Of a stretch of DNA of 64,000 nt, positions 11,531 to 23,099 are shown piece after piece. How positions within the stretch are numbered: position 1 is the first letter of the stretch; each line of letters starts with the position of its first letter. The DNA comes from Prochilodus magdalenae. Lineage: Eukaryota; Chordata; Actinopteri; Characiformes; Prochilodontidae. Location: positions 447,501 to 511,500 of the forward strand of contig JAMWET010001330.1 in NCBI GenBank assembly GCA_024036415.1, read 5' to 3'. The position numbers and the translations under genes were made by a program. Under the pieces are notes generated by a model. That model searched no databases. It was not told where the DNA came from and was given only the letters and a program-made list of their open reading frames with translations.

Positions 11531-12908
11531 AAAACTGTGGGTGCATTTTAAACATGCTGTGTATGCAAGGCCGTGAATTTTTTTCTATGTTTGAATTAAA
11601 ATAAAATGTAATTGTGTTTTAATATTTTCATTTTAAAATTTAAAACAATGTTTTCTGCAGAGGTTGTTTTCCCTCTAACAACGAAAAAAAAATGTGTAAT
11701 TTGGCTAGGAATGTCTTTAGATACAACTGTATACTCGGTTGAGGTGAAGGTTAAAGAACAGTGACAGAGTATAAATCATTCCTCGTGGCAGTAATGCTCT
11801 CAGCGGAGCCTGGGAATGACGCTTAGAGCTCCTATTTTAAGATATGTCTTGCCTATTTGGCCAACTGCCTGCATGTCCTGTAACAATTCCCATTCCCCAA
11901 TTGTTATGGAGGTCAATGCTGAGCCGAGGACTTCTGAGCGCCATCTGATACAAAGATGAATGAGAGACTGGTCATGTGTTAGGGATATCAGAGCCACTGG
12001 GTGGGGGGGGGGGGGGTTTAGTGATGAGGTCTCTTGGGGTCCTTACCCCTCCACAATCTGTTGTATTTGAGAACTATATTATGAAACTTATAAACCAGAA
12101 TGGAGACCCAGTGCATCATTATGTGACTGGACTTGTTAGAAAATCAAGAGCCCTCTTTGTGCACTATGTGTAAGAAATAATTCTATGAAAGTTTCTTTCC
12201 TTATTTTATTGAAAGCACAAAAATGTTGTGAAAAACTATTATTTGATTTATAATATTACTTAATATTTTACTTAATCTACGTAAAATTACTTAGATTTTA
12301 GTGAGTATTGTAGACAGTGATCAGAACTCACTCATAGGATATCATACCATGACTAAACCAGTGCAGTTAGTTATGATTTGCTCGGTCGCCAAACTAAAAC
12401 AAATGCTTACAATTTCTGTAAAAATAGGTTAATAAAATGGATAAGAGTAATAATACGTGAAAAAGGGATCCATATGGTTTACAAAGGTTAACTAATCAAT
12501 TATATGAGAAAGAAATGTGCAGGGCAGCTAAGGTGTGTTGAGTAGTCCATCAAACAGCTCTTGTTGAGCAGCCATAGCTGTACCTTGGTGGTTTTAAAGT
12601 AGGAAGAATCAGACAGATAAACTGAGTGCACAACAGTAAAGAGTGGACAAACGAAATGCTGATAGATTTAAAATGATCATATTGGATAATTCACTGTTAG
12701 ATTATTCATTAGTTCATAGATTGGTGTTTCCTGTTTTTTTCTGACACTGAAAAATGAATAACCTGCAGTTGATGTTTGTTTTAACTGGTAATGAAACAAA
12801 CTAAATAGTGGTCTCTGACTTTTGCACAGTACTGTAGGTGGTTAATTCAGTTGAATAAATGAGGATGAAATTAATTAACACTGACTGTCTTGTCTTCTGT
12901 GTGTCCAG
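11531..12908. other. Non-coding; probable 5' intron of lingo3
   Basis: AT-rich sequence with a run of 14 G at 12003-12016. It ends in a good splice acceptor, so at least the right part is probably intron. No coding frame is seen. Confidence 0.45.
12881..12908 (+). promoter_or_regulatory. Splice acceptor before the lingo3 coding exon
   Basis: The pyrimidine-rich run 'tgtcttgtcttctgtgtgtc' ends in cag at 12906-12908. The exon would start at 12909, leaving 44 nt of 5' UTR before the ATG. LINGO family genes usually carry the whole coding region in one exon preceded by non-coding exons, which fits. Confidence 0.65.
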
Positions 12909-12952
12909 GTGTCTGGTGCATTGATCCAGCCCCAGTAAGGCAGAGAAGGGGC

Positions 12953-14770
12953 ATGGCGACCAGTCCAGTCCTGAACTTTTTGGGCCTTCTTCTGTTACTG
13001 ATCACAGCACCCACATCCCAAGGCCAAAGTTGTCCACAGCGCTGTGACTGTGTGCCCCAGAGCAAGGCTGTGAATTGCCAGAACAAACGCCTGAGTTCTG
13101 TTCCAAATGGAATTCCACCTGACACACGGCTGCTAGACCTCAGTGGCAACAGTTTGCGATGGGTGGAACATAGTGATCTGGAAGCCTATGTACATTTGGA
13201 AGAGCTAGATCTTAGTGAGAATCTCATCAGTGTGCTAGAGCCTAATGCGTTTTCCAGCTTAGTTAATCTACGTGTGTTGCGCCTGCGCGCCAACCAGTTA
13301 AAGCTGGTGCCAATGGGTGCCTTCTCACATCTTGCCAATCTCACAACTTTGGATTTGAGTGGGAATAAACTGGTCATCTTGTTAGACTTCACTTTCCAGG
13401 ATCTGCGTAGCCTGAGAAACTTGGAGGTGGGAGATAACGACTTGGTGTATATATCTAATAAAGCATTCCTGGGCTTGGTAGGCCTACGGGAGCTCACCAT
13501 TGAGAGATGCAACTTGACATCTATCTCAGGCCAGTCTCTTTCTTACCTCCGTGGTTTGGTCACACTGCGACTACGCTACCTCAGCATTGCCTCACTGGAG
13601 GAGCAAAACTTCCGTAAGCTGGGTGGATTGCGAGGTCTAGAGATTGACCACTGGCCATTCCTACAGTACATTTCCCCACACAGCTTTCAGGGACTTAATT
13701 TGTCCTGGCTGTCAATTACCAACACCAACATTACCACAGTTCCCACTGGTGCCCTTCGGAGCCTGATCCATTTAGCCAGCCTAAACCTTTCTTACAACCC
13801 CATCTCTGTGCTGGAATCTTGGGCCTTGCGGGACCTGGTCCGTTTGAAGGAACTGCATCTTGTTGGCACCAACTTGGTATCAGTGCAAACATATGGCTTT
13901 GGAGGCCTGCAGCAGATCCGTCTGCTCAACCTGTCCAACAACAGGCTGGTGACACTGGAGGAGGGCTCCTTCCACTCAGTAAACACATTGGAAACTCTAC
14001 GTGTTGATGGTAACCCGCTTTCTTGCGACTGCCGTCTGTTATGGATCCTGCAGCGCCGGAAGACTCTCAACTTTGATGGCAAGTCCCCAGTTTGTGCTGC
14101 ACCTGTGGAAGTGCAGGACAAGGCTCTCAGCTCCTTCTCCGACTCTGCACTCTTTGACCACTTCACCTGCCAGCGGCCAAAAATCCGCAACCGAAAACTG
14201 CAACAGCTGACCGCACGTGAGGGCCAGGTGGTGTCGTTTTTCTGTCATGCTGAGGGAGAGCCGACTCCGGTCATATTTTGGATTTCACCTCAACGCCGTC
14301 GCATTACCACTAAGAGCACCGGCCGTGTCATCGTGCTACCAGAAGGCACGCTAGAAATCCGCTATGCCCAGATAACAGACAGTGGGACCTACATCTGCAT
14401 TGCCAGTAATGCAGGTGGCAATGATACTTATTTTGCTACACTAACAGTTAGTGGACTGCCACTGGACGCAGCTGCCGCAGCAAACCGCACCTACTATGTG
14501 GGTGACCTCAATGACACTAACTTGAATGACACGCGTGTCTTCCTGAAGTTCACTTTAGACCTTAAGACCATTCTGGTCTCCACAGCCATGGGCTGTATCA
14601 CGTTTTTGGGAGTAGTTCTTTTCTGCTTCTTGCTTTTATTCGTGTGGAGTCGTGGGCGTGGGCAACACAAAAACAACTTCTCAGTAGAGTACTCCTTCCG
14701 CAAGGTGGATGGCCCTACAAACAGCGGGGGCCAAGGAGGGGCTAGAAAATTTAATATGAAGATGATTTAA
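12953..14770 (+). CDS. lingo3: LINGO3-like LRR and Ig-domain transmembrane protein
   Basis: A complete 605-residue type I membrane protein in one exon. Residues 1-25 form a signal peptide (FLGLLLLLITAP). An LRR N-cap follows with C27, C31, C33 and C42, then about eleven to twelve leucine-rich repeats (about 57-345), an LRR C-cap (C358, C360, C381, C406) and one I-set Ig domain (C431, W443, DSGTY at 476-480, C482). The transmembrane helix is at about 540-564, with a short cytoplasmic tail ending ARKFNMKMI. At least ten N-glycosylation sequons are present. The tail QHKNNFSVEYSFRKVDGP and the final NMKMI are LINGO hallmarks and fit LINGO3 best; LINGO4 is the main alternative. LINGO1 is a Nogo-receptor co-receptor, while LINGO3's role is less settled, so function here is by family. 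The open frame extends upstream only from a TTG, and the first ATG after the splice acceptor is at 12953. Confidence 0.9.
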   Translation: MATSPVLNFLGLLLLLITAPTSQGQSCPQRCDCVPQSKAVNCQNKRLSSVPNGIPPDTRLLDLSGNSLRWVEHSDLEAYVHLEELDLSENLISVLEPNAFSSLVNLRVLRLRANQLKLVPMGAFSHLANLTTLDLSGNKLVILLDFTFQDLRSLRNLEVGDNDLVYISNKAFLGLVGLRELTIERCNLTSISGQSLSYLRGLVTLRLRYLSIASLEEQNFRKLGGLRGLEIDHWPFLQYISPHSFQGLNLSWLSITNTNITTVPTGALRSLIHLASLNLSYNPISVLESWALRDLVRLKELHLVGTNLVSVQTYGFGGLQQIRLLNLSNNRLVTLEEGSFHSVNTLETLRVDGNPLSCDCRLLWILQRRKTLNFDGKSPVCAAPVEVQDKALSSFSDSALFDHFTCQRPKIRNRKLQQLTAREGQVVSFFCHAEGEPTPVIFWISPQRRRITTKSTGRVIVLPEGTLEIRYAQITDSGTYICIASNAGGNDTYFATLTVSGLPLDAAAAANRTYYVGDLNDTNLNDTRVFLKFTLDLKTILVSTAMGCITFLGVVLFCFLLLFVWSRGRGQHKNNFSVEYSFRKVDGPTNSGGQGGARKFNMKMI

Positions 14771-16092
14771 AGGGCATAAATAGAGATCCTGTGTACCTTA
14801 AATGTGATGACAGGGTAAATAAGTACTGCACAAAAGAACGTGATGTATGTATGTATGTATGTCTCCTTCCTTTCTGTGAACAGATTTTTACACATCTCAT
14901 CGTATGTCACAATATCCTATTTTTTCAAGAAATAGAGAAATAAGCCATGATTAAACGTTCATTACTGCAATGGTTTAATGAAGGTTTTGCTTCAGCAAAG
15001 TGCACACTAGAATTACTCATTAAATTACAGTGTGACACAAAAACACAATTTAGCGTGATTAGTAATTGTATAACAACATATGGTCTTATTAATAACTACG
15101 AGTATTATTACACATAAACAGGAAGCAAATTGTCTGTTCTGTAATATGGATATCATTCGCACACATAGGCCTCAACTGCAAGGAGGCATTGCGCCCCCCA
15201 CTGCCCAGAACAAGACCGGGTAGAAATTGAATATTCAGTCTTAGTACATAGCTTGAGCCATAGAGTGAAACCGCAAAGAGCAGTCTGAAAAACACCTGTG
15301 AAGTTTAATTAAACGTTTGGGAAACGGTACAGGGCTGCAACAGCAATCAGAAAAACTGCTGCTTTTCTCAAACGCTGATTTTTTCCTATGTTCATCTGCA
15401 GCTGGGCACATTTTGTCATTTGGCATTCAAAAACACCACAACAGGCTGAGGTGACTTCATTTGTCATATGTCAAGATGACAGACCTCAGATCCTCTACTG
15501 TATATTTTTGACTATATCACGTGACATCTATGTTTTCTGACATTGTGTTGTGTCACTTCTGAGGTGAAATGATGTGGATCAATGTATGTCACAGTGGTAT
15601 AAATGAATGCTGATAAAATGTCAGGTCAGTTTAACAATATGTTACTTCACAACCCAGCATCAGAAAAAAATGGATGTCACATGACACAGGAGGTGTGTCA
15701 ACTTTACATCACACTTGCCAAATGCAGCCAGTTTTGATGAATGGCCTATTAGAATAAGGCTTTATAATAGAATATAAATCCTTTATAAATCAGTTCTCTT
15801 GATATAACCTTATGAAAATTGATCTGAGGGCCTGCTCTACCATTTTGGGGGCCCCATCGTGCTAGCTTGATGTTCTGTAAAATGAATGGCTAAATAAAAA
15901 CTAAAGCTAGCACAAGATGTCTAAATTATATAAATGTATAACCGGTTATTATTGATGATTAAATGCTCGTTCTGGATATAAGGGTCTATTTCATGACCCC
16001 TGTTAAATAAGGTTAGTTTGGTCTAACCATAATGACCATAATGATTTACCGTTATGAATGACTTTATACACGTTCATGTGTCCTACATAATG
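14771..16092 (+). other. Probable lingo3 3' UTR and flank
   Basis: Follows the TAA at 14768. It includes a short TATG run (14846-14862) and is AT-rich with no ORF of note. Where the transcript ends is not clear. An AATAAA at 18751 is the best-looking distal candidate. Confidence 0.4.
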
Positions 16093-17110
16093 CCAGGCTT
16101 TATCACAGCCTAATTATCAAACCCTGGATTAATCACAGCCTAATTTTTAAACCCTAGATTAATTACAGCCTAATTATCAAACCCTGGATAAATCACAGCC
16201 TAATTATCAAACCCTAGATTAATCATAGCCTAATTATCTAACACTGGATTAATCACAGCCTAATTTTTAAACCCTGGATTAATCACAGCCTAATTATCTA
16301 ACACTGGATTAATCACAGCCTAATTTTTAAACCCTAGATTAATCACAGCCTAATTATCTAACACTGGATTAATCACAGCCTAATTTTTAAACCCTAGATT
16401 AATCACAGCCTAATTATCTAACACTGGATTAATCATGGCCTAATTTTTAAACCCTAGATTAATCATAGCCTAATTATCTAACACTGGATTAATCACAGCC
16501 TAATTTTTAAACCCTAGATTAATCACAGCCTAATTATCTAACACTGGATTAATCATGGCCTAATTTTTAAACCCTAGATTAATCACAGTCTAATTATCCA
16601 CCCCTGGATTAATCACATCCTAATTATCTAAACCTGGATTAATCACAGCCTAATCAATTTAACCTGGATTTATCATAGCCTAATTATTTATCCCTGGATT
16701 AATCATAACCTAATTAAAGGGGTCCCTGGATTAATCATAGCCTAATTATCTATCCCTGGATTAATCACAGCCTAATTTTTAAACCCTAGATTAATCACAG
16801 TCTAATTATCCACTCCTGGATTAATCACATCCTAATTATCTATCCCTAGATTAATCATAAATTAATCATCAAACCCTGGATTAATCACAGCCTTATTATC
16901 AAGCCCTGCATTATTCACAGCCTAAGTATCCAAATCTGGATTAATTACAGCATAATTATGTAAACCTGGATTATTTACAGCCTAATTATCTAGTTTATGT
17001 TTAGTTACAGTCCCAATCACAGAGTTTGTAAACTTGGATTATTCACACCCTGAGCATGTAAACCTGGATTAGTCACAGCCTGAGCACGTAAACCAGGATT
17101 AACCGCATTT
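16093..17110. repeat. 30-bp minisatellite with a 60-bp higher-order period
   Basis: About 34 tandem units of consensus 'ggattaatcacagcctaatt' plus a 10-base variable end. In 16230-16600 two unit types alternate: one carries 'tctaacact' and the other 'tttaaacccta', giving a 60-bp dimer. Units decay towards the right edge (16620-17110), with an insertion near 16718. Confidence 0.95.
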
Positions 17111-17515
17111 TAAATATCTGTGTTTGGATTAACAGAGAAGTTGTTAACCACTTCTGTAAAACAAGTCAACCACAGTTGTGCTTCCTATGAAGCTGAAAGC
17201 TTCAAAAAGCTGACATTCAGAACGCTTTTCAGATTGCACCTAGCTTGTAAGACCGATCTTAGGTAAACTATGTCTTGTGTCCAAGTACAAGCCTAAACAA
17301 ATGGCACTATATTAATAATTACCTATAAAAATCTTTATCTTTAAGCCTTTTCTCCTTTTCTCATCTGAAAACGATGATTTTGTACATATTTAGGTTATTT
17401 AGGTTATTTCAATGAATGCCTTCGATGATAAAACAGCCCTTATAAATATCTAAAGTCTGTACACTTAGTTGTTTTAAATTGTGTTTTAATTTTTACTGTG
17501 GAACTGCAGTTTAAG
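17111..17515. other. Non-coding, nothing seen
   Basis: AT-rich, no gene or clear repeat. Confidence 0.4.
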
Positions 17516-17517
17516 AT

Positions 17518-18006
17518 ACACAGTTGAGTCACATTATTATGACCTACTATTACGACCAGCTAATATCCAGAGTAACCCACGTGAGCAGCTCAGGCAGCAG
17601 CTAGATGGGCTGGGAATGAATTAATGAGATCCTGGTAGGTTGTCATAAGTATCTGGAGCCATGATGACTGCAGTGCATCCCACAGCTGCTCTGTTGGGTT
17701 CAAGTCTCGGAAGTTAGGGGGCCAGGGTAGTACTTGTAAGTCTTGGCCATGCTCTTCCAACCAATGTCAGGCAAATCTAACTGTGTGACATGTCACATTG
17801 TCTTGGTGGAAGATCCCATCTGCCCCAGGGAAGACAATCAGCATGTATGATCTGCAAGGATGGATTCATACCTAAATCAGTCGAGTGCCTTTCATATGGA
17901 TGAGTAAGCCCAGGGAGTGCCACGAGAACATAACTTCCTTCATGAGCTATGCGCTGCCACTGTGGAAAAAAAGGAATGGTGGTCATAATAATGTGACTTC
18001 AGTTGT
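17518..18006 (-). mobile_element. Internally deleted Tc1-like element with terminal inverted repeats
   Basis: The ends match in inverted orientation: 'gtcacattattatgacc' at about 17527-17543 and 'ggtcataataatgtgac' at about 17980-17996. On the minus strand the interior encodes the Tc1-family pieces 'FHQDNVTCHTVRFA', 'WLEEHGQDLQVLPWP' and 'DLNPTEQLWDALQSSW'. These are the second catalytic Asp motif and the region of the third acidic residue. The N-terminal half of the transposase is missing, so it could only move in trans. Confidence 0.75.
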
Positions 18007-18099
18007 ACTTTAACAACATAATTACAGAAAATGTCGGGTAAAGTAAGCTAAATAAACTGGAGTTAATTAAATAAATTAAGAATAATAATTGTAATATTT

Positions 18100-18780
18100 G
18101 CTGATGATTCCTGCTCACATGTCCAGGAATATCACATCTAATTTTTCTACCCCTTAATGTTTAAACCAAGTGGACGCCCATGTGTGTGCATATTCTCATA
18201 ATGCTCTGGATGCATTGTGAAAGGGTGCTCTTTGATTGCCAAGGAAATGCCAAAACTTTATACGGTGATACTCAGAGATTTGGATAATATAAAATGATGT
18301 GGATTTTGTATTTTGCCCTGATTGCAAAGCTCCTTCGCAGACATTTAAGTAAGCAGCAGCAGTACGTACAGTTTACACTGCCAATTCTCAATAAAAGGGT
18401 GATATAGACAGCTGAAAACCCCCGCACACCTCATTTCTCACCCACTGGCAGAAAGGACTTTTTTGTTTGCCTTTTAATGTGGAGCTATGGCCGCCTTCTC
18501 GTCTTACATTGTTCTAATTGTGGTCAATATGGCATCCTGAAAACAACCAGTGACTGACGACCCGCACAAAGCACACCCATGAACCTTTTTTATATATATT
18601 TCAGAGAAGGCCTTCGGCGTGCTGTTTTTATTGTGTAAAGCTGTTCAGATATTTGTATCTTTACTGTATATATGGCTGTTTTGTGTGTCGTACTTTTTGT
18701 GCCCCGGTTTTGTTGTCATGTTTTGATAACTTTTAAATGCCTGCTTTTAGAATAAACGGTTTATTCTTCGTGAAGTATTC
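18100..18780 (+). other. Repeat-poor block, candidate distal lingo3 3' UTR or enhancer
   Basis: High-complexity sequence with no repeat signature. It carries a Pumilio-like tgtatata at about 18666, TTTTGT-rich runs and an AATAAA at 18751-18756 followed by a T/G-rich stretch. It could be the far end of a long lingo3 3' UTR interrupted by the minisatellite, or a conserved non-coding element. Confidence 0.3.
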
Positions 18781-20625
18781 TGAACAGGTATAGCTGGATG
18801 TAAACCAACATTTACAAACTTTTTTTGCTTGCAGCTTTCAGTAATACACACCCAGTTGTGTTTATAATGGATTTGTTAGTTTTATCACAGACAGTATGGC
18901 ATCTAAATGTAGCACATGCGTCCAGCTCTGCCGTCCACGATTATTAAACTAAGCTACTGCTGCCCTCAGCTGGTGCAAGGAACTTACTAGCACATCTTAT
19001 TCAAATGTTAATGCGTCCATCTGATATCATTTTATCCCCCACACTTGTACAAGGACATCTGTCCACACTCATTTCATAGTGTGTGGAAATTGTGTGCATT
19101 CTTTTGCTGTAGATTAGTCCGTGCTTGCTTTCAGATAATATTTACAGGCCCTAGTCCAGGCAGCAATTGGAGATATCTAACTGGTCCTTGTATTGAAACC
19201 GTTTTCAGTGGATCGTGGGCTCTGAAGCTGTCATTTTATAGCTACAGATATAAAGCACTTTATTTTTAGATTAGAGCACAGAGTTCTACAATTCCTTATA
19301 TATTTCTGATGTCTAAGCAAGATAAATGGTTTCCTGTTCAGATGGTTGCCTTCAAAATCCTTCAGTCTAACTCTTCTGAGCTTCACAACAGAAATGAACA
19401 TATTTACAGTCAGTACACCGTATTTGAAAACTGCCATAACTAGACAGAAAATAAATACTGAAATGTGTTTTCTATATTTTTAAAAATGTAATCACTTTCA
19501 TGTCATGGTTTGGGAATGAATAAAAGGGAAAGAGCATTGAAAATGTTTGTATTCTTTCACTGTCAGACGTGTTACTCTTATCTTGTACAAATAATCACTG
19601 TTTATAAAAGCATGTATCCTAAAATGTCTTTGCTGTCTTTTTTCATTTGAAGATTTTACACTGCCATAAAGCAACGAATCATACAGGTCAAGGTTTTCAA
19701 AATACAACTGTTGCATGTGTTGCAAATAGTCATTGTTATCTTACATTCTCCAGGTACTCTGTAGTTTAGGTGGACGTTGATGACCCTTATTGTTTTTAGC
19801 TTTATTGTCTGTTTGACTGAAATCATCCAAATAGATTTCCCAAAAAATGTCCAATTGAATCAGTGTCGTGCCAAGTCCTGACTACTCCCCTGAAAGAAAT
19901 CCAACAGCTGAACAGATTTTTAACAAAAAGGCCCCAGCATTAAACTACAATGTGCAGTTTAGTTTCATAGGGGAGGGTAAGTCAAACTGTTCACTAAACC
20001 ACACTGACAAGTCTGCACAACCCTAATGAAGGATGTGGTTTGAGAGGCGTTTATGGAAAAGAATTGGGTGACTTATATTGATTTAGTGACTATTGACTTG
20101 TTTTGAGTGTTTTGTAACTAAGTAAGCCATGTAGCATCACCATGGTAAACAAAAACAGTAAACATGTCTTGATTTATTGCAAGTATGCGGTTTTATTTTT
20201 CACTAAACTATTCCTTAAACACAGGCCCAGCAGTGAGGAAAAAACAGTGAAGTGTTTATACTGGAGGGATAGAACACCACTGTTCTCAGATGATGATGAT
20301 GATATTGGTGGAGGGCACATCGTGACTGTCCTAAGAACAACAAGTTTTTCCAAAAGGCAAACTTTACAGTAGACGGCAAAATCAAATTTTAATTTTAAAT
20401 GTAAGTCAATGGAACCAGACGTTTTGTGGTTTGGGCCCATTTCTGTTGGTCTGTTGTTCATGAAAGGTTCACACAATATAAACAGCAGCTCATGTGATCA
20501 AAGGATGCATAAAAATAGAAACTGACAAAAATGAAGATGTTTTTCTTTGGGCAGTGACAACATGTCCAGAATCTCTGATAGATTCTCTCATATTTGCGCC
20601 ATAATAATTTTAATCAAACATTCAC
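18781..20625. other. Non-coding, no recognisable feature
   Basis: Only short ORFs (up to 100 residues), overlapping on both strands near 20170-20470, with no domain. No clear repeat. Confidence 0.4.
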
Positions 20626-20629
20626 ACGC

Positions 20630-20830
20630 TTGTCGATTTCCTTCTAGTGCCCTGTGGATGAGGCCTTAGTGCCAGTGTTATGCTGAAGGAGGCCACTCCC
20701 ATCATCACAGGATAAAGATGATCAGTCAGAATAACTTTCATTGAAAAGTTATTCTGACTGTGGACCAAAAACATACCAGCAAAATGCCTCCCCACACAGC
20801 GTAACAGAACCACCAGTCCCTGTCACTGTA
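20630..20830 (-). mobile_element. Tc1-like transposase remnant
   Basis: The minus strand encodes 'FAGMFLVHSQNNFSMKVILTDHLYPVM', the decayed interior (around 'ILTDHLYPMMKHFYPDG') of a fish Tc1-like transposase. Its following catalytic region is missing. A perfect 16-bp hairpin stem lies inside it (20723-20738 with 20745-20760). Confidence 0.5.
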
Positions 20831-21150
20831 GGGATCAAGCATTCACGCCTGTACCGTTATTTTGGTGCACTCGCCCACTTGTGGAGAATCTGGTAAAGGA
20901 TGACTCATCTGAAAACACTTTCCATACCTCTGCAGCATGCATATGATTTTGCAGTACTCTCACAACTCCCGAATATGCACTAGTCTTCGGAATTAAGGAT
21001 TTATGAACCACAACCTGGCTATAATGTCAATCTCTTTGTAAATGTGAATAGGCTACTCTGGCTCACAAAGTCAGAGGATCCATTGGCACTCAGCAGAGAT
21101 GATGTATAAAGGACAAAACGGACCGTGCCTGGCACATTTTTGTTTGCCTC
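20831..21150. other. Possible continuation of the Tc1-like remnant
   Basis: No intact frame. 'gtaaaggatgactcatctga' and its surroundings resemble the N-terminal part of the same decayed element read on the minus strand. Weak. Confidence 0.3.
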
Positions 21151-21838
21151 AGGGCACGACCACAGTGATTGAAAAATTACATTCATTTTTTTACTGCTGG
21201 CAAAACCAGCAAAACAGAGCTCCAACTACCGAATGACACATCTTCAGGGGTCTGATATACCACATGAATACAGTAAGCTGAGCTTCGGAACTTCAGCTTC
21301 CTATGTCCCCTGCCCAATCTGTTGTACAGGTGTGTGGTAGTTTGTTCTTTAAAGGAGCGATATGTACAAGTTTTAGTTTGAAACATTCTAACATTAACAA
21401 AATTATAAACTGAATATGATAATATAACGTTTATGTCAAAGACATCTACTTATCATGTTGCAGAGATATCTCCTGAATCATGTTAAAGGAACTCCTCTTG
21501 GTTAGGTCATTTGAGGACAGGTAACCAATCAAAATGAGAATAAACACAATGATGACCGAAACTCTTGGCAAGTGACCATTACCACCACCACAGCACTGTC
21601 TCTGCCACGGTCAGCAGCAAACAAAAGAAATGATAGAAACAGAAATGAAACAAGTGTTAACACTGATGTTGCTTTTGACCACTGGAGACACTCTTGGCGA
21701 GCTAAGGGATTAAGTTTGAAGCTGAAGTCTTTTTTTCTTGACTGGTAAGTAAACAGCTGCTAATGCTAACACTGAGGAGGAGGGACTGTGAGTTTCTTAT
21801 GATGGTGTGGACACCGGAACTTTGCTTGCTTGTTTTTG
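21151..21838. repeat. Diverged direct repeat, copy 1 (partner 22071-22768)
   Basis: It begins 'cagggcacgaccacag' and shares long blocks in order with the partner, including 'ttctttaaaggagc', 'cttggcaagtgaccatta', 'cagcagcaaacaaaagaaat' and 'ctggtaagtaaacagctg'. By eye the copies are roughly 80% alike with several indels. The block 'aaaggagcgatatgta' resembles a motif common in fish SINE-like repeats. Confidence 0.7.
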
Positions 21839-22070
21839 ACTATGTTTTTGGATTGTCTCTCTGTAATAAACCTAATGGGCCTCACCTGCACATCTCTGGC
21901 CCCAACTCAACTCCTACAGTATCACCAAAACTACCTGTATGTACAAAATGTAGTCTATTTAATCATCTCAAAACAAATGGGAAACTTTCTCAGATGAAAG
22001 CACTAAAGAGCTTCCAATGGAACAATAAAGTAGATTAAAAAGCCATGATGTTTTTTAAATGTCACGCTCT
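21839..22070. other. Spacer between the two direct-repeat copies
   Basis: Unique non-coding sequence. The 91-residue ORF at 21763-22038 crosses the repeat boundary and is not credible as a gene. Confidence 0.4.
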
Positions 22071-22768
22071 CAGGGCATGACCACAGGGATTGGAAAATGA
22101 CACTTATTTTTTTTACCATTGGCAAAACCAACAAAGAAAGAGTTTCAAACATTGAACGTTAACTCCAACTATGACGCATGACTTCAGACATCAGACAAAC
22201 TGTACAAGTAGAGCAAGTTCGATGGAAAATGCAAACTTATCCTGAACTTGAGCGTCTTATGTGCCATATGTTAAGACTTACTGGTGTGTGGTAGAGCATG
22301 TTCTTTAAAGGAGCAATATGTAAGATTTTTAGTTTACAACATTCCAACATTAACTAAAATGATCATTTGAATATGGTGAAATTACAGCTATGTCAAAGGC
22401 ATCTATGTATCATGTTGCTGAGTTATCTACTGAAGGTGCTGCTCCAGGTTAGATCAGTTAAGGACAAGTAATCAATCCAAAGAAGAGGAAAAGCTCTTGG
22501 CAAGTGACCATTATCACCAACGCCACCAGCTCCCTGTAACCAATCATGTTCAGCAGCAAACAAAAGAAATTATATAAACAAAAACAAAACAAGAGTTAAG
22601 ACTGGCGTTGCTTTCTACCGCTGGAGACGCTTTTGACAAGTAAAGGGATGAGGTTTGATGCTGAACTTGCAACATTATTTCTAGACTGGTAAGTAAACAG
22701 CTGTTAATGCTCACAGCTATGCGTTTCTCATGACGGGGTGGTCACCACAACTTTCTGTTGATTTGTTG
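22071..22768. repeat. Diverged direct repeat, copy 2
   Basis: It begins 'cagggcatgaccacaggg' and follows copy 1 block for block with substitutions and small indels, about 920 bp downstream. This is either an old tandem duplication or two insertions of one element. Confidence 0.7.
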
Positions 22769-23099
22769 GCCCTTATTGTCTGGAGTATGAATTTGATGGG
22801 TTGCGTCATTCGACACTTTGCTCCTTAAAGATAATTAATATCAATAAGATATAGTGATCACCTCACACCACATGGGGAACCTTACCCTCCTTCCCATAAG
22901 AGCCCAAACCCGTTTCCCCTTAAGAAAAATTTATGAAGGGTCAGTTATAAGATCATAATAGGTCAGTCTTATTGTGACAAAGAGGTCACATGCGGTCTTC
23001 TGTAAGTATTATAGGGTCATAATACTGGTAGCATATGTCACAACAACAATGATTTCATAACTGGTACTTCATCATGGTGTTCTAGAAATGGTGTCAGAA
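22769..23099. other. Non-coding, nothing seen
   Basis: No gene or clear repeat. Confidence 0.4.

Noticed and set aside
12890..12952. Longer lingo3 ORF beginning 21 codons upstream
   Set aside because: That ORF starts at TTG and crosses a splice acceptor. The first ATG, followed by a signal peptide, is at 12953.
13186..14248. Antisense and out-of-frame ORFs of 62-132 residues inside lingo3
   Set aside because: They are shadows of the coding sequence with no domain or start context of their own.
16093..17110. Telomere-like aaaccctag motifs or a CRISPR-like array
   Set aside because: The motif is part of a 30-bp minisatellite unit with no spacers and no cas genes. The setting is a vertebrate genome.
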